Counted from the first letter of the stretch, positions 1-33,441 are shown. The stretch is 64,000 nt of DNA from Salminus brasiliensis (GCF_030463535.1 NC_132894.1:28106625-28170624); one strand, 5' to 3'. Numbers and translations: made by a program. Notes: generated from the sequence alone by a model not told the origin.

Positions 1-132
1 TATTTCACTCTCCACACACAAGCAAAGTTCAAATTAAGATCGACAATATAATATTCTGTTTGGAATATAAAAATGCCAGATGTGTTTTTAAAGTATGTAT
101 TTTTAGAATGCAAGGAAATGAATCAGTACCAG

Positions 133-13060
<12,928 letters not shown>

Positions 13061-13339
13061 AGCCACTGCTGACAAAGCATGACAACCTTATTATGGCTGT
13101 AGATCATTCTGCTAATCTGCTCCGGCAAACCTCTGCAAGACTAATAATGCTGATTAATGCACTTGCAACTGTGATTTAAAAGGGAATTTGTCCCTGCATT
13201 AGTCTCTGAGATGTAAATAAAGTCATGTGAAAGTGGTTTCATGTGAAACGTGTCACTGTAGGGAATGTAGGTGGTGATAGGAACCAGAGGTCATAGCCAT
13301 TTTATTCAGAATTCCAAACCACCAGTGAACGTACACGCA

Positions 13340-13835
13340 TAAGTTCAGCCATGTCACTCCTCATCCGCTTCCCGCATCAGATTCAAATCCCTGACGCTGG
13401 CCTTCAAAGCCAAAAATGGACCAGCCCCTCTGTACTTTATGGCAATGGTCAAAAGCCGATCTGCACCAAGAGCACTTCAAGGTCAAAATACGGCTCGGCT
13501 CGACCCGTCATCCCTCAAAATCCACGGAAAACAAGCGTCCAGGCTTTTTTCTGTCTTGGCACCGAAGTGGTGGAACGAGCTTCCCCTGGGTGTCCGAACA
13601 GCAGAGGTGCTCGCTGTCTTCAAATGCAGACTGAAGACCCACCTCTTCTGAGAATACTTGAGCGAAGAGTAGAGTATTATGGTCTCCTTATTGACTTGTG
13701 TTTAGTAATGTAAACTTAGAGGTATCTTTGAATTTTTAGTCTATTCAAACTAGCTGAGGTTTTTCTTGAGTAAACATTGAAGCACTTTTGTAAGTCGCTC
13801 TGGATAAGAGCATCTGCTAAATGCCTTAAATGTGT
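13340..13835 (+). mobile_element. 5'-truncated L2-like LINE, 3' end
   Basis: An open frame from 13439 to 13651 ends in residues typical of the C-terminus of fish L2-type ORF2 proteins (APKWWNELPLGVRTAE, then FKCRLKTHLF and stop). It is followed by about 180 bp of 3' sequence ending AAGTCGCTCTGGATAAGAGC. The tail matches the SINEs at 4131-4349 and 19327-19553. The copy is truncated at its 5' end and dead. Confidence 0.8.
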
Positions 13836-14595
13836 CCCTGTACCTCTCCACCATAAAGAGTAATGCTCTTAAAAGAGAACCTTTTACATTCTAAGGACTC
13901 AAGCCTTGCCCTCAAAGCCTTAATATGTAGACCACATATTTATATATATATTAGTTTATAGATGGGACCAGGGCCCAGGACCTCATGAACATGGCTTGTG
14001 AGCAACGCTGTGGTAACGATGCTTGGTGAGGCCGGCAGCCGCCATGGTAGAAACGCTAATGCCACAGCAGCGATAAGTGGCCTTCAGAGTGGTAACAATG
14101 CTAACATCACTGTAGAGATGCTGAGCAAGTCAACATTTCTGTGCACTGTGACACACACAAACTAATGCCACTATCTTTACAATAATATTTCAAGCAAGGA
14201 GACCCAACCTCAGCCTAAGATTACATCTTCTCTCAACAGCACAGATACACAAAAAGGTGTCCTCAGACCATCAGTACAAGAAAATCTCTCTTCTAAGCAA
14301 ACAAGAGGCAGCTCTTTTGGATTTGTCAGTAAGTGAAATGGCCTCTTCTAGGCCTTCTAGGCAAAAATCTAGCCAAACCCCTATGAAACTATAATACAAC
14401 AATGTCTCAGGCCTCAGCCAGATGTCTGCTTCCTATCACAGTCACTGTGAACAATTCTGACCTGGCAAGTTTCTCTAGTCCCACCAAAGCGCTCTGAATG
14501 ACTTTATTTACATGTTCACTTTAATTAATCACTCAGTACACTAATTAATCCATATCTGACTATTAATTAATGTCTTAACAAACATAGGTACTATG
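13836..14595. other. Spacer without recognised gene
   Basis: Upstream of the first coding exon of the irag1-like gene. It might contain its 5' non-coding exons or promoter, but I could not identify any. Confidence 0.4.
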
Positions 14596-14795
14596 AATGG
14601 TTCCTGTAGCGCTGCCATAGAAGAACCATGTTTGCTTCCATTAAGAAGAAGCATATTTATGAGAGAGATGTGTGAGTTTGGAGAACCTTTAAAAGCTTCT
14701 TCTCACTCACACAGGCATCTTTATTACAAACAATGGTTCTTTATGGACCTAATAGTTCCATAAAGAAGGTGAAGGCTTCACTCAAAGAACCATGC
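14596..14795. repeat. Palindromic GGTTC/GAACC repeat
   Basis: Begins ATGGTTCCTGTAGC and ends near AAAGAACCATGC, with internal 'agaacc' and 'ggttctttatgg' motifs. It belongs to the same loose group as 7905-8065, 40245-40570 and 45113-45275. Confidence 0.5.
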
Positions 14796-15544
14796 ATATG
14801 GCCCACTGACTCCCCTTAATGCCACTATTCCACCTGAAAAAGAAAAAAAGCTCAATTAAAACATACCTTTCCAAAGACCGTTATCCTTCAGAGGCCTCCA
14901 TTCTGCTCAACTTTAATGCACAGTGCTCAGACCGGACCAGCTAGCAACATATATGAAGCCTGTTCTGAAGGCTTCATGATGGCTGCACTGTAATATGTGA
15001 GCAGCGTCCCGTTGTCCAGGGCTGACTGTGCTGTTCAAATAGAAACCCCTTCAAAGCTGATCTTGAGAAAAAGGCTTTGTCTGTTTTCATCTCAGTACAC
15101 ACACTGCCACACATCACATCCAGCTGACATGGCTCCCCCCACCCCCCAAGCCACTTATTTTGCAGCCTGTGTGCTCGTAACAGGACACAATGTTGTAATG
15201 GACCATTTTAATTAACATTCGGCCGTTTTCCATATCAAATGATTCAGCTAGGCCGATGCTTCACACACTAATCGAGCCTTCCACTCACTGCTCTTGTCGC
15301 TCAAAGGCATAACCAAACTCCAAAATATTTACCCTGGCTGGTCAGAAATTCATTGTACATGCTCATAGTTTTATCCCTCTCGATTACTAGCATTATTTTT
15401 ATTCTTCTCATTAACATTATTATTAGCATTATTAGTTTGAGTGATAATAACATTGATGATATGGTTCCACTGACACCTGTCAAGGGGTGGGATATACATA
15501 TTAGGCAGTAACTGTAAAAAAAAAAAAGGTCAAGCATTAAAATC

Positions 15545-15905
15545 TGAGACACTTTGACAATGACCAAATTCTGACGGCTAGACGGCTGGGTCAGAATATC
15601 TACAAAACTTCAGGCAGGTCTTGTGTAGTGTTCCCAGTAGGTAAGTCAGAGGTAGGTCAGTGCTCAGAGGATGGATAACCAGAGAACTGGTGACAAACTG
15701 AAGGCAAGACGAGACAAATGAATGCTCATGGAGGCCTCCACCTCACATGAAGGATCTGCTGCCAACGGCTTGGTGCCAGATACCACAGAAAACCATCAGA
15801 GGTCTTGTGGAGTCAATGCCTGGGTTGGTCAGAGCTGGTTTGCCACCATGAGGGGGACCTACACTAAGGTTTAGGCAGGTGGGTTTTAATGTAATGGCTG
15901 ATCGA
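15545..15905 (+). mobile_element. Internally deleted Tc1-like element (family B)
   Basis: The 5' part reads like the start of a Tc1-like transposase gene (GCTAGACGGCTGGGTCAGAA). It jumps to the 3' part (GGTCTTGTGGAGTCAATGCC), then to the terminal GTTTTAATGTAATGGCTGATCG. The coding capacity is lost. Related copies lie at 41515-41960 (reverse), 49190-49680 and 55020-55115. Confidence 0.65.
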
Positions 15906-16589
15906 TGCGTGCGTGTGTGTACATATGTATATAATCAGACACTGAAATACTGTATCTTGTATGTGTAAAGTCCACCCCACACTGATGCAGATTCACTCCC
16001 AAATAATGATATAAAATTCTAAAAGGAAAAAAATCCTTATTCAATAAAATACAAAAATCAGACACAAATTAATAGCACCATTTTGCAGAAAACTGCACGA
16101 GCTGAACTAGCATATATACGTGAGAGTAAAATCGTGAAAGTGAAAAGTAAAAAGTAAAAAGTATTTTTTGAGATACATAGAATTTGATGTCAGCTTAAAT
16201 AATATCCCTAAAAATGACAGACATTTATTTTTATTTTTGCTACTGGGTAAATATCATGTCATATACATGAAACCAAATGTATGTGTGTATTTTTTAATGT
16301 TTGGTTTCAATTGCCTTTCTTAATGACAATATGGATTATTAATTACAATTAATAAATACAAAAAATATTAATTATTAAAATGATCTCTAAGAACAAGAAG
16401 GTTAAAAAGACTGTATTTTCTTTTTTGTCATTATTGCTGTGTAATGCCTGCTGGTTATATATGGATGTGTTTTATTTTTACTACTATTATTATTGTGGAT
16501 ATTTTCGATTATATTAATATGTATTAAATATTTATGTATTATATAAAATGTCCAGCCCTGTATTAGTACTACGACAATACAGTTGAATT

Positions 16590-16762
16590 GGATTGAATTG
16601 AATTGGATTGGGGACTTTTATTTTGCTCTCTCTCCGGCGCTGACACGGGAACTGAACGGCGTTGTTGTTCTGGGCAGCAGGCTGTGGTGGAGATCCGAGG
16701 GAGAGAGAGAGGAGCGTAACTGAAGAAATCTCTGCTGAGGAAAGTGTCGGAGACTCTTCACC
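16590..16762 (+). promoter_or_regulatory. ctr9 promoter/5' UTR region
   Basis: AT-rich DNA changes near 16610 to a CpG-containing stretch (CTCCGGCGCTGACACGGGAA) that continues past the first exon to about 16960. This is typical of a TATA-less housekeeping promoter. The transcription start is not determined; the 5' UTR ends at the ATG at 16763. Confidence 0.5.
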
Positions 16763-24253
<7,491 letters not shown>

Positions 24254-24775
24254 GTCTGGTGATCGGGTGGAAATGTGCTATTGTTGTGATGTTCATGGTG
24301 TGATCTGGGGGTGTTTAGTAAAGCAGGACTTCTTAATTAGCTGGATATTATGAGCCAAATGTGAGGATTTTCCACTATTAGGGTCCCTCCTCTCTGCTCC
24401 TATTGGACAGGCTTCATTTTGGGCGTAATTTCTGTATTGTTTTTTGAAATGCCCCCCCCCCCCCCTCCGAGTCTTCGTATTTTGTTTCTCTTTGTACCAT
24501 CTTAGCTTTTTAGCATCATGATGATGGCTTTTTTTTGTATTTTTCGGACGCGTTTTATCAGCAGCAGGTGTTGACTTTTTTTGTGGGGGCGGGCAAGAAA
24601 AAGATTTGCCTAATCTTTTAAGTAAAAACTTTAAAAGAATTCCTCTTGTGCTTCTGATATCAAAATAAACCAAGCTGGTGCCCAAATATTTGGGGAAAAG
24701 AATGAATCTAGTACAAAATGTGTACATTTATAAACAGTGTTGGAATAATAAAAATACGTTTTAAAAAAAGTATTG
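24254..24775 (+). terminator. ctr9 3' UTR with polyadenylation signals
   Basis: Follows the TGA at 24251-24253. AATAAA hexamers occur at 24664-24669 and 24747-24752; the second, followed by an AT-rich stretch, is the likelier main site. The UTR also holds a C-rich run near 24452. Confidence 0.7.
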
Positions 24776-26020
24776 CAGTCCATCTGCAGTTATTGATCAT
24801 AGTCTCACCACATGAAATTTGGCTTCTCATGCTTTTACTCTCATTTTCAGCTCAAGTGATGTTAACAAACCCAAGGTGTGGTTAGTAAGCTTTAAGAAAT
24901 TGGTGAATTACGGTCAGGAACAGTACTCAGATAGGCTATGGCATTCATGTGATGACTGGCATTAACAAGCGCAAGGCACCTTACTATTACACCACCTCCA
25001 TCAGCTTGTTAAGCTACCTTCTTATTCTTGCTTAATGTGAACATTATCTGAAGCTGCTGGTCTGTATCTGCAGCACACTGCTGCCAATGGAAAAATAAAA
25101 GGAAATGCAAAATGACAAATTTCATGGAATGGCAATGTGGAAGTCTAAGTTAAAAAGGTTTTTCCTTCTTCTATAAAATTAAGGTATTTTGTGCATCAAA
25201 CACTAAAGCGATATTTTAATTTGTGGGCAGGAGTTTATATTTTGCTACTAAATGGGAAGGACTTATGTCTAATTGTTAGCCAGCAAGGATTTCCTTAAGC
25301 ATGAATAGGTATAAGACTTAATGGCTTAACGCACTCCCTGTTGAAAAAAAAAAAAAAAAACAAACAAAAAAAAAAAAACAGCATGGCCAGCTCAAACTGG
25401 CTAATCATGTTTGAGTCTGATGGTATAGGTGGGCTACAAGCATAATAGTCACACTACAGTGCTGGTTAATGAGCTAGGATGACCAGCTTTTCAAGCACCT
25501 TGCCTCTCAGAGGTCAGCTTAGACCATCTGAAACCAGCTATCAGTAGAAACTGGTCTGGAGCTGGATTTTCCAGCAGCGATTACATACACTGCCTAAACC
25601 AATCACTGCAGAACACCAGATTGTCAGACTTGTGATTAACACATTTACATGCAATTGTGTGATCAGATAACAGGAGAAATCTGGGTCTACAATCAGGTTG
25701 TAACTAACCAATAGTATCAAACAAGAAGCACAGCTTGAACATTTTACAGTCAGTCAATCAAGCATGTCAGTTTCAGCATTGCTCCACATTTGTTCTCAAT
25801 ATCCATGTTTTAAATGCATGCACACAGAACCCAGTTAGTATGCATGCACTGAACTACGATTCTTGGGCTAAAAATCCTGCCCTCTGCATGGGCTTAAAAA
25901 AAAACAAAAAAAACAAAAAAAAAAAAAAAAAAAACACAACTCTAAGTTACAGATACTGTGTGATGCTAAATTCAATCAAATCCATGTTTAGGCAGAAAAA
26001 AATAAAAATCCACAAACAAT
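24776..26020. other. Convergent intergenic spacer between ctr9 and eif4g2
   Basis: About 1.2 kb between two converging 3' ends. It holds poly-A tracts near 25343-25379 and 25891-25934. I see no gene. Confidence 0.7.
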
Positions 26021-26885
26021 AAGTCCTGGTGTGTAACTTTATTGAAAGTTAAGCAATAGTGGTACACTGAACATTCGGAGCTCTTACATGTTACAGTAAC
26101 ACTTTTAAATAGCAAGTAATTCATTGTACAGATGTATGCCACAAGTGCATCAAGTTTTATTGTTCTACCTAGAGATAAAGCGTTGATTTTTCTTTCATGA
26201 TAAGGTTCAATAAATATCTATTAGATATTATGGCAAACAGATTGTTGTTAGGTTCATACATAGAATGGTCAATACTTATTGTTAACTTTATTTCACCAAT
26301 CCAATTAAAAGTTCTTTAAATTTAAAAAGTTACGTTTACACATTGCCGTTTCAATCAAAAGTTGTTTCATCTGAACAGGCCATGTTTGGTAATCCCTGAA
26401 CATGCTGTAAAGAAAATTTTCAAGTATCAAAAAGTATGACAAGTAATGGAGGGGACAAAACATGGGTCAATTTAAAATAAAAAAAAAAAAAGGCTGTATA
26501 ACCATTTCTCCCACATGGCTTTCTATTATTCAAAAGAAAAAAATAAACCCAAAACAAACCATGGTTTTTCTATTACAGGTTTGGAGTTTTCCCCCAGCCC
26601 ATTTGAGGAGGGACTGAATTCAACCCAGCACACTAAACCCATTAAAGAGGTAGAAACAAACCAAAGACTAGTAAAATGTATGGTTTCCAATGATTACAGT
26701 TAAGGATTCTTTGTAACAATCATGGGAGCATATTGCAACAACTCATGACACTTAGCACAAAGTGCATTTCTACAGTTGTGTTCTAGTGAACAGCAGCTGG
26801 AAAGGTTCTTGCACATACATGGTTGTAAAAAGCAAAACAAGTAGTTCCAAGCTGCTAATACCATTTTATAGGTGGATCAAAAAAG

Positions 26886-26916
<31 letters not shown>

Positions 26917-27076
26917 CCAAACTGGGGGGGGGACGGGACAAAAAAAAAACAAAACTGCAGAGATTAAAGCAAAGGGTTATACAACAAAAAGGGGCAGGAA
27001 GGAGAGGGTGACAATACAGTGGGTTAAGAAAAGCAGTACAATTACATCTTTGCACCTTAAGGCTTTGGCTGGTTTC
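26020..27076 (-). terminator. eif4g2 3' UTR and polyadenylation signal
   Basis: After the stop codon at 27077-27079 about 1.05 kb of transcript follows. TTTATT at 26038-26043 is AATAAA on the minus strand and is a likely poly(A) signal; another lies near 26157. The UTR includes long A runs on the plus strand (about 26885-26915). Confidence 0.65.
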
Positions 27077-30000
27077 TTAGTCAGCCTCCTCTTCAGACTC
27101 CTCCTCCTCAGCAGTCTCCAACCAGGTAAGCCACTGATTTACCTAAAGAAGAGACAGCAAGGTAAGCCAACAGTCCAAAAACAAGGATAGGAAGTTTCAT
27201 CTACTGGACATACTAACAGGGTGTATAGAAATCATAACATGCACCAACAGTACCTGGAACAATGCTTTTCCTTTGCCAGGAAACTCTTGGGTAATATCTT
27301 CTTTCCATGCAAGGAAGGCTTCTTCTTCGATTATCTCCATATCATAGAAGTTGACAAAGTAGCGCAGCAACATTCCTAAGAGTGAAAACCCAGCCAGTTA
27401 TCCACTGCTGCCAAGACAAAGTCCCCCCCTCCCCAAAACAAACCAACAAACCTACCTTTGGGAAAAGCATTGGCATTGCAGTGCACTTGCAGAGCATACA
27501 GGGCACTGACTTGCAGGTCCACGTGATCATGCAGGAATTTTTGCATCACCGGTTTGAAGGCAAGTAGCAGCTGCTTCTCCTGGTCAAGCTGTTCTTTCGA
27601 AGGTGCGGATAACTGGTCATCTTCCTCACCGGAATACATCTCATGGGAAATGTACTGCAAAAAGCTAAAGGAAAAAAAGACAGTGAGGGGAGCACATGAG
27701 ACAGTCAGTAACTTAAACCAAAATCTGTACTGTACCTGGTCATCAGAATGTTGACAAAACCCTTGTCGGTGTGAAGCTTGGGTGAGATGTTGTCCTTGAT
27801 CCATTTGTAGATGGACTGGGGAGCCGGGTCTGCTTTGATCTGCTTCAAAAGCTCCTTCTCCAGTTTCATGAGAGGGAACAAGAAGCTCAGGCCTTTACCC
27901 TCCAGAATCTCCAACATACGGTCTTTGTTTTGGTCTATTTCTGCAGACATGAGAACTTGTCAACATAAGAACTTACAGGCATGCTCAAACAGACAAGTTG
28001 TAGAAGGTTACCCCACAACCTCCAGGGGAGTTAAGCAGGTTTAAATGTGTGTTCGTGCAGGAGTTCAAGACATGACGTACCTGGCAGCATCTTTTGCATG
28101 TTGACCTTGCTCTGCTGAAACAGGTCAGTCAGCCACTCCTTATCCTTAAGCTTTGCAGTTTGCTGAAGACAGAGCAAGAACAGAGGAAAGTGGGTGCCGT
28201 TCTCCAGAGGGTGGGCCAAGTCCGCGACGCTCATGAGCTCAGCAATGACTGCACGGGCAGCAAACTGTGCCAGATAGGACTTCACCAGGGGAATGTCATC
28301 TTCAAGCTTAGGACACTGGTCCAAAACATTAAGGAATGCCTGTACACAAAGGGGGCAGATCTCATTCAATAAAAAGGAACCATAATCTGATTAGACTCCA
28401 GTTATATTCTTGCACACCCACCTGCATGAAGTTCTCCCCGGTAATCAGCCCCTCTGCACGCAGTGCATGGATCATACTGCTGACATGCTCTTTATCTTCA
28501 TCTGGACTGCCCAATGAGCAGATAATAATCTTACTCAACATCTCTGGCAGGAAGTGCTTGGGAGCCCTCATCTCCCTCACCCCATTCACAGCATCTGCAA
28601 TGTTCTTGCTGTTCAGATACTCATTAACAACCGTCTCCTGAAAGACAAGCATTTAAGAAATTAGTTTTGACACAAATCCAACTGCAATCTTTATATCTGG
28701 AACACAATAGGAAACTGCATACAGTCATCTTGAGCAGCTCCTCTCTGGCAGGCGGTGGCTTTTTGTTGGTCTTCGGAGGCTTTTCCTGAATGGGAGGTGG
28801 ATTGGTTTTCAGGCCAAGCTGTGGTGGCTACAGTAAGAGAAAGGGGTTTGAGGAGGATCGCAAATTACTATTAATATTAGCTGGTTCGGAAGGTTGTGTC
28901 AAGCTTTACCTGACCAAGAGGAGGAGTGGATGTACGTGGAGGCTGAGCACTGGGTGGAATCATGGTGGGTATCTGCGGCTGCAGCTTTGGCACTTGGGAT
29001 TTGTTCAGAAGAAATGACTGAGCAGGTCTTAGACTGATCTAAATAAGGATTAAAAAAAAAAGGCACATTACCTCCACAAATCCACAGCACGCTACATTAG
29101 TGATAGAAAACTTCAGTACGGAATGCAGTGCAGCAGTAGAGTTTAGCATTCTACACTCCTGATTCAATGCCAGTTAAAAAGGCCTTACTACCATTAATTG
29201 AGCTCTACATATTTAGATTTCCCCCATGCACGTCGCAGGGATGTTTAGACCAGTTACAATCACACAAACCTCATCAGCATTTAGCTGTCCTTTCTTGCTG
29301 AAACGCGGTGGCATATCCTTTGACTGAGCTTGCTGTTGAGCCTGGTTCTGGAAAAGCAGATTTTGACCCTTTGGAAAGAAAGAGAAGTCAAATACCAAGC
29401 CATACCCTAAACACCACCCCCCACACACAAATCAATGAGTCAGTACTTACCTGGTTAGGTTTCATGAAAGGCTTGTCAAACTGAGACTGGGAAGCAGGAG
29501 CTATGTGGCCACTGTGACCATTAAACAGTGGGTTTACACGATGACGGCCCATGGTGGGGGAATACCTGTCTTGAATAACCCCAGGCCCCGTTCCAATCCC
29601 ACTACCTGAAAAAAATATAAAAAAAAAAATAAGGCAGGTAGTTAAAGGTAGTTTGTGCTACCTGAGACTGAGACTGCATTTCAAGCATAACATTAGAAAA
29701 CAGTAGTACACATTGGTCAGGAAGTACCTGGCATTTGTCCAAACATATCTGCTAACCCCCCAAGGGTCTCTCTGCTCATCCGCGTTGGCAAGAAAGGGTT
29801 CTCTTGAAAGAAGTCAGTCCTCATTCCTGAGGTCATAGCTGGAATAAACACACCCAAATCCTGGAGAGGGGAAAAAAAAACCCAGAATAAAGATACAGTG
29901 CAATGCACAAAACACCTATTGAAACCGACATACGGTAAACATTCAGATACAGATAGAAACTAGCCTTCACTGCATCCTGGCGGATCTGGTTGATAGTCTT

Positions 30001-30599
30001 CGGTCCATTATCAATAAAAGCTTTCCTAGGCACCCAGTTGTTCTCTCGCAACTCTACAGTATCCTGCAGCAGGAAACGAATCCTTGCAGGCAAGTCCTTG
30101 TTGTTCATTAAGGATCGCATGCGGCCAAAGTACTGATCCATTAAAGACTGCAACAGAAAACATTTTATTTATAAAATTCCATTACAACCCAACAGATAAA
30201 GTCAAAAGGACAAAAGTGGAAATTAAACTAAATACCTTGGCTTTCTCATGATCAAGTCTAGGCCCCACCGTTCTCATTATCTGACAGAGGCACTCCAAAT
30301 CTTCCCCCATATCTTTAAGTTGGATTCTTTTCTTCTTTTCCAGAAGCTGAGGAGAGGAAGGAGGACATAAATACTCACTGGCACTTCAAATGATTAAAAC
30401 CAGGAAATGAAGGAAATTCATTTGGGCACTACAGCTTACTGTTTTGATGCACTTATGAAGGATAGACTCATGAATGAGATCAAGTTTGCCAAGTTCCCCG
30501 ATGAATTTGATGTTGCCCAGCATTTTGATCTTGGCAATGGCACGCTGCTCCTCCTCTTCAGAAGTAAGAGGGCCATCGGTTTTGTCATAGACTAGAAGG

Positions 30600-30632
<33 letters not shown>

Positions 30633-31803
30633 TAGTTTTCGTAAATGCCTACATATGAACCACAGGACAGGGGAGACCAAACACACACCAAAGACATTTA
30701 TGGAGATCAACTTACTTTCAACATTTCTGGTGCGGTTTTCAAATTCATCTTGAAGCTTTGATATCAGAAGTCTCCTGAATGTCTAAACAATAAAATCAGC
30801 AGACAATTTAATACCCCAAACCAGACACCTTAGTATTCACCGCAAAACAATTATTTAGGGTACTCACAGTGCTCTGCTTTTGTGATGATTGGACCTCAGA
30901 TGGTTGGTTGTCAAAGTTCGGTGCATCCTCTGCCAAACGCAGACATAGCTGAGCATATAGCGAGCTATACTTCGGCTCTTCGAGGGCTTTGTCTACAATC
31001 TGTGAAATGGAACAAAGAAGGTAGAAAACTTAACCACTATGAACATAGGCCACCCCACTTAAAATGGCCACTGAGAGCAGAGTTGGTAAAGAGTGTGACT
31101 AAGATACTCACCAGCAAGATGATTCCTTTGAGGATGAGCTTTGAATCCACACCCACATTCAGAAGCTCAAGGCATAGCTTGTCAAACTTTTCCGGGGTCA
31201 GTTTATTAAGTATGCTGAGGACACATAAAATGTAAAATACATATCATTTCTGAACAGATGGCAATATGTACATCTGAGCAGCAAAATTAACTCCGTTTGA
31301 CACTTACCCTCTCACTTTTCTGAAGATTGCATCGTGTCTTTCTTTTTCATTGGAGGAGCTGACCTCTCGTCTAGTGCTTCGTGAAGGAACCCATCTCTGA
31401 ACGCTAGGCCCTGGGGTTTTCCCCAGGAACTCGCTGTTGAAGCAAAACAAGAGTAACTTCAGGAAAGCAACATGAATGGCTACTTCGCTCTAGACATGAA
31501 CAAGTGAGCTAAAGACACAGTACACCAACAAATTAAAAAAAAAAGAAAAAAAAGAAGAAGATATATATACCTGTTGCCGACAGTCTTGGGAAAGTGCTGA
31601 GGTGCACCCCTACCTCCGCCTCCGCCCGAAGAAGCACTGCAAGATACAAGACATTCTAACAAACGAACCACCTATAGACTGCAAATAGGTCAGGGCCTGG
31701 CACGATACAAGAGACGTGGTCTGATGGAGCAGGGTTAAATGTAGGCATAACCGACAACTTACCTGAAACGAGAAGCACCCCCCTCTGCGACCACACTCTC
31801 CAC
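27077..31803 (-). CDS. eif4g2: eIF4G2 (DAP5/NAT1/p97), translation initiation factor, GTG start, 892 aa
   Basis: DAP5 is an eIF4G relative that lacks the eIF4E-binding N-terminus and supports cap-independent or alternative translation through eIF4A and eIF3. Exons in transcription order: 31803-31763, 31636-31571, 31433-31308, 31214-31112, 30999-30868, 30782-30716, 30591-30440, 30346-30236, 30147-29965, 29860-29728, 29605-29451, 29368-29270, 29038-28910, 28827-28723, 28637-28422, 28339-28081, 27940-27736, 27664-27456, 27375-27254 and 27142-27077. All phases agree. MIF4G domain about 78-327 (ILNKLTPEKFDKLCLELLNV), Gln/Pro-rich linker, MA3 about 534-690, C-terminal W2/eIF5C domain about 693-892 ending TWLETAEEEESEEEAD. 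Human is 907 aa. Translation starts at GTG (31801-31803) in context GCCGCCAAAGTGG, as known for mammalian DAP5; no in-frame ATG precedes it in the exon. The exon ending at 29965 uses a GC donor. Confidence 0.96.
30597..30630. repeat. Poly-A tract (poly-T on the transcript) in an eif4g2 intron
   Basis: A run of about 33 A on the plus strand directly upstream of the acceptor of exon 30440-30591. On the transcript it forms a very long polyuridine tract before the AG. Confidence 0.85.
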
Positions 31804-31871
31804 TTTGGCGGCTTGGCAACGAATGATACCCAAAAAGAATAATATAGAAAGGACAGGGGTGGAAAAACGAC
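31804..31871 (-). other. eif4g2 5' UTR part of exon 2
   Basis: An acceptor (CTCTTCCAG) lies at 31872-31873. The exon then holds 68 nt of 5' UTR before the GTG start. The frame through the GTG has no ATG within this exon. Confidence 0.7.
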
Positions 31872-33055
31872 CTGGAAGAGAAACACAATTGTTAAAATAG
31901 GGTTAACGCTTCAGTTTTCAAATAACGGCCATAAAAGGTGGCAGGACTTTAAAAAAAAAAAAATGGGAACATTAAAATGAACGAATTCCAGACACTGGAC
32001 AGTTTATAACTCAGAGTTTTGGGCCCATCATAAGAGGCCCTGGAAAAGGCAGATATGGGCTCCTAACCTAAAAGGGGGTGATACACCGTTCAGTAACGGC
32101 CTGGGCCTACTGAAGCCAAGGCCTACAGTGGGGGAAGGGGAATCGGGTTCTCTAAAACATACGAACAATCTTTAAACATGGTCATTTCAGACCCCCAACA
32201 CTTCAGCAAGGCATTAGTGAATAACGTATGAGCAAGTGGTCGCTGTGTTTCGTTTAGACATAGCAGGACCACGGTCTGGCCCGAGGGTCGGTGCTGCCTT
32301 CAGAGTCGGACAAAGGCTTCTGCCATGTTGCCTTCCAGCGTTCAGAGGAGCACGACACAGCTATTGCCGAACAGCACGGCTAAAAGCTGGAGAAACGCTT
32401 GGTACCTGACGTTTTTAATGAGATTAGACATTTACACACCAAATATACGAACAAAGAAGTGTGTAAAGAGGCTGGCGTGTTAACAGCGAGCCCCCAAGCC
32501 TTAAACGCAGGCGTTTTATTGTCCTAACGGGAAAACTAGCGTTAGCAACCCGGCTAGCAAGCCCAGCCTTTTCGTGAGGGAAACTGACAAATTAGTAAGA
32601 CCGTCCGGGTAAATACAGCTCTCGTTAAACAGAGGAGAGTCAGATAAACAAACTATTCTGTCTGGTTAAATGACTCGAGTGCTTTAACGGGCCATAATGT
32701 GCAGATTCCCCTCGCCGGTAGCCATCTGCGCAGCGTGAGTCCACAGCTGATCCGGTAACGTTAGCTAGCACTTAGCCAGCTAGCTAGCTAAAGCTTCCCC
32801 AGACGCCATTTTCTGCTCGAACAATCGCGAAGAGGACAAAACAAGGGACTTAACAAGATTTACAGAACCACACGAAGCCACCTCGCCTCTAAACGACCAC
32901 GACGCCAGGTGGAAATCGCGCAAACGGTTCGTCTCCGACGGTCGAGCAGCAGGACCCAGCTAGCACGGAGCGGAGCCATTTTCTAGGAGCCCGGGTGTTT
33001 AAACGCTAGCTAACATCAGCTGGTAGCGTGCTGAACAGAGCGGAATACACCTTAC

Positions 33056-33210
33056 CTTTCCTAAAAGACCTTCAGCTTGGATGTGTTTCTGTTACCAAAG
33101 GAGAAAAGAAGAAAGGCTGAGAAATAGAAGGCGAGTTTGTCGGGAGGTCGAGTATCCTGTTGTAAGGCAGTGCGCTTCGAGCTAGGCTAGGCTAAGCTAG
33201 GCTGTGTTCG
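33056..33210 (-). promoter_or_regulatory. eif4g2 non-coding exon 1 and promoter region
   Basis: A strong donor (GAAAG|GTAAGG on the minus strand) ends a putative first exon at 33056. Pyrimidine-rich sequence upstream (TTTCTTCTTTTCTCC) is followed by CpG-rich DNA from about 32700 to 33330. A CpG-island promoter with its start near 33100-33200 is likely; the exact start is not determined. Confidence 0.5.
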
Positions 33211-33420
33211 CCGGTGCGGAGCTGAGCGCTGTGGGGCTGAACGTGTGTCTGTGGCCTGACGTCAGAGACAGGCGCAACTTTATTCGCCGGGGCGACCAAC
33301 CCTGCTGCCTGCCCGCGTCATAATTACAGGGAGGGTCGCAGGAGAGGGTGGGCCGAGTTTCCTTCCAACTGAAGATCACCACAGCAGTCTAGTCTAGTCT
33401 ACAGTAACTGCTCAGAAAAT

Positions 33421-33441
33421 GTTGTTGTTGTTGTTGTTGTT
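33421..33441. repeat. GTT microsatellite
   Basis: A perfect run of seven GTT units just upstream of the eif4g2 promoter region. Confidence 0.9.

Noticed and set aside
13351..13713. Possible coding exon upstream of the irag1-like gene
   Set aside because: The sequence is the C-terminal part of an L2-type LINE with the matching 3' tail.
27811..28641. Open frames on the plus strand opposite eif4g2
   Set aside because: They are shadows of the conserved minus-strand eif4g2 exons and have no family similarity or splice logic of their own.
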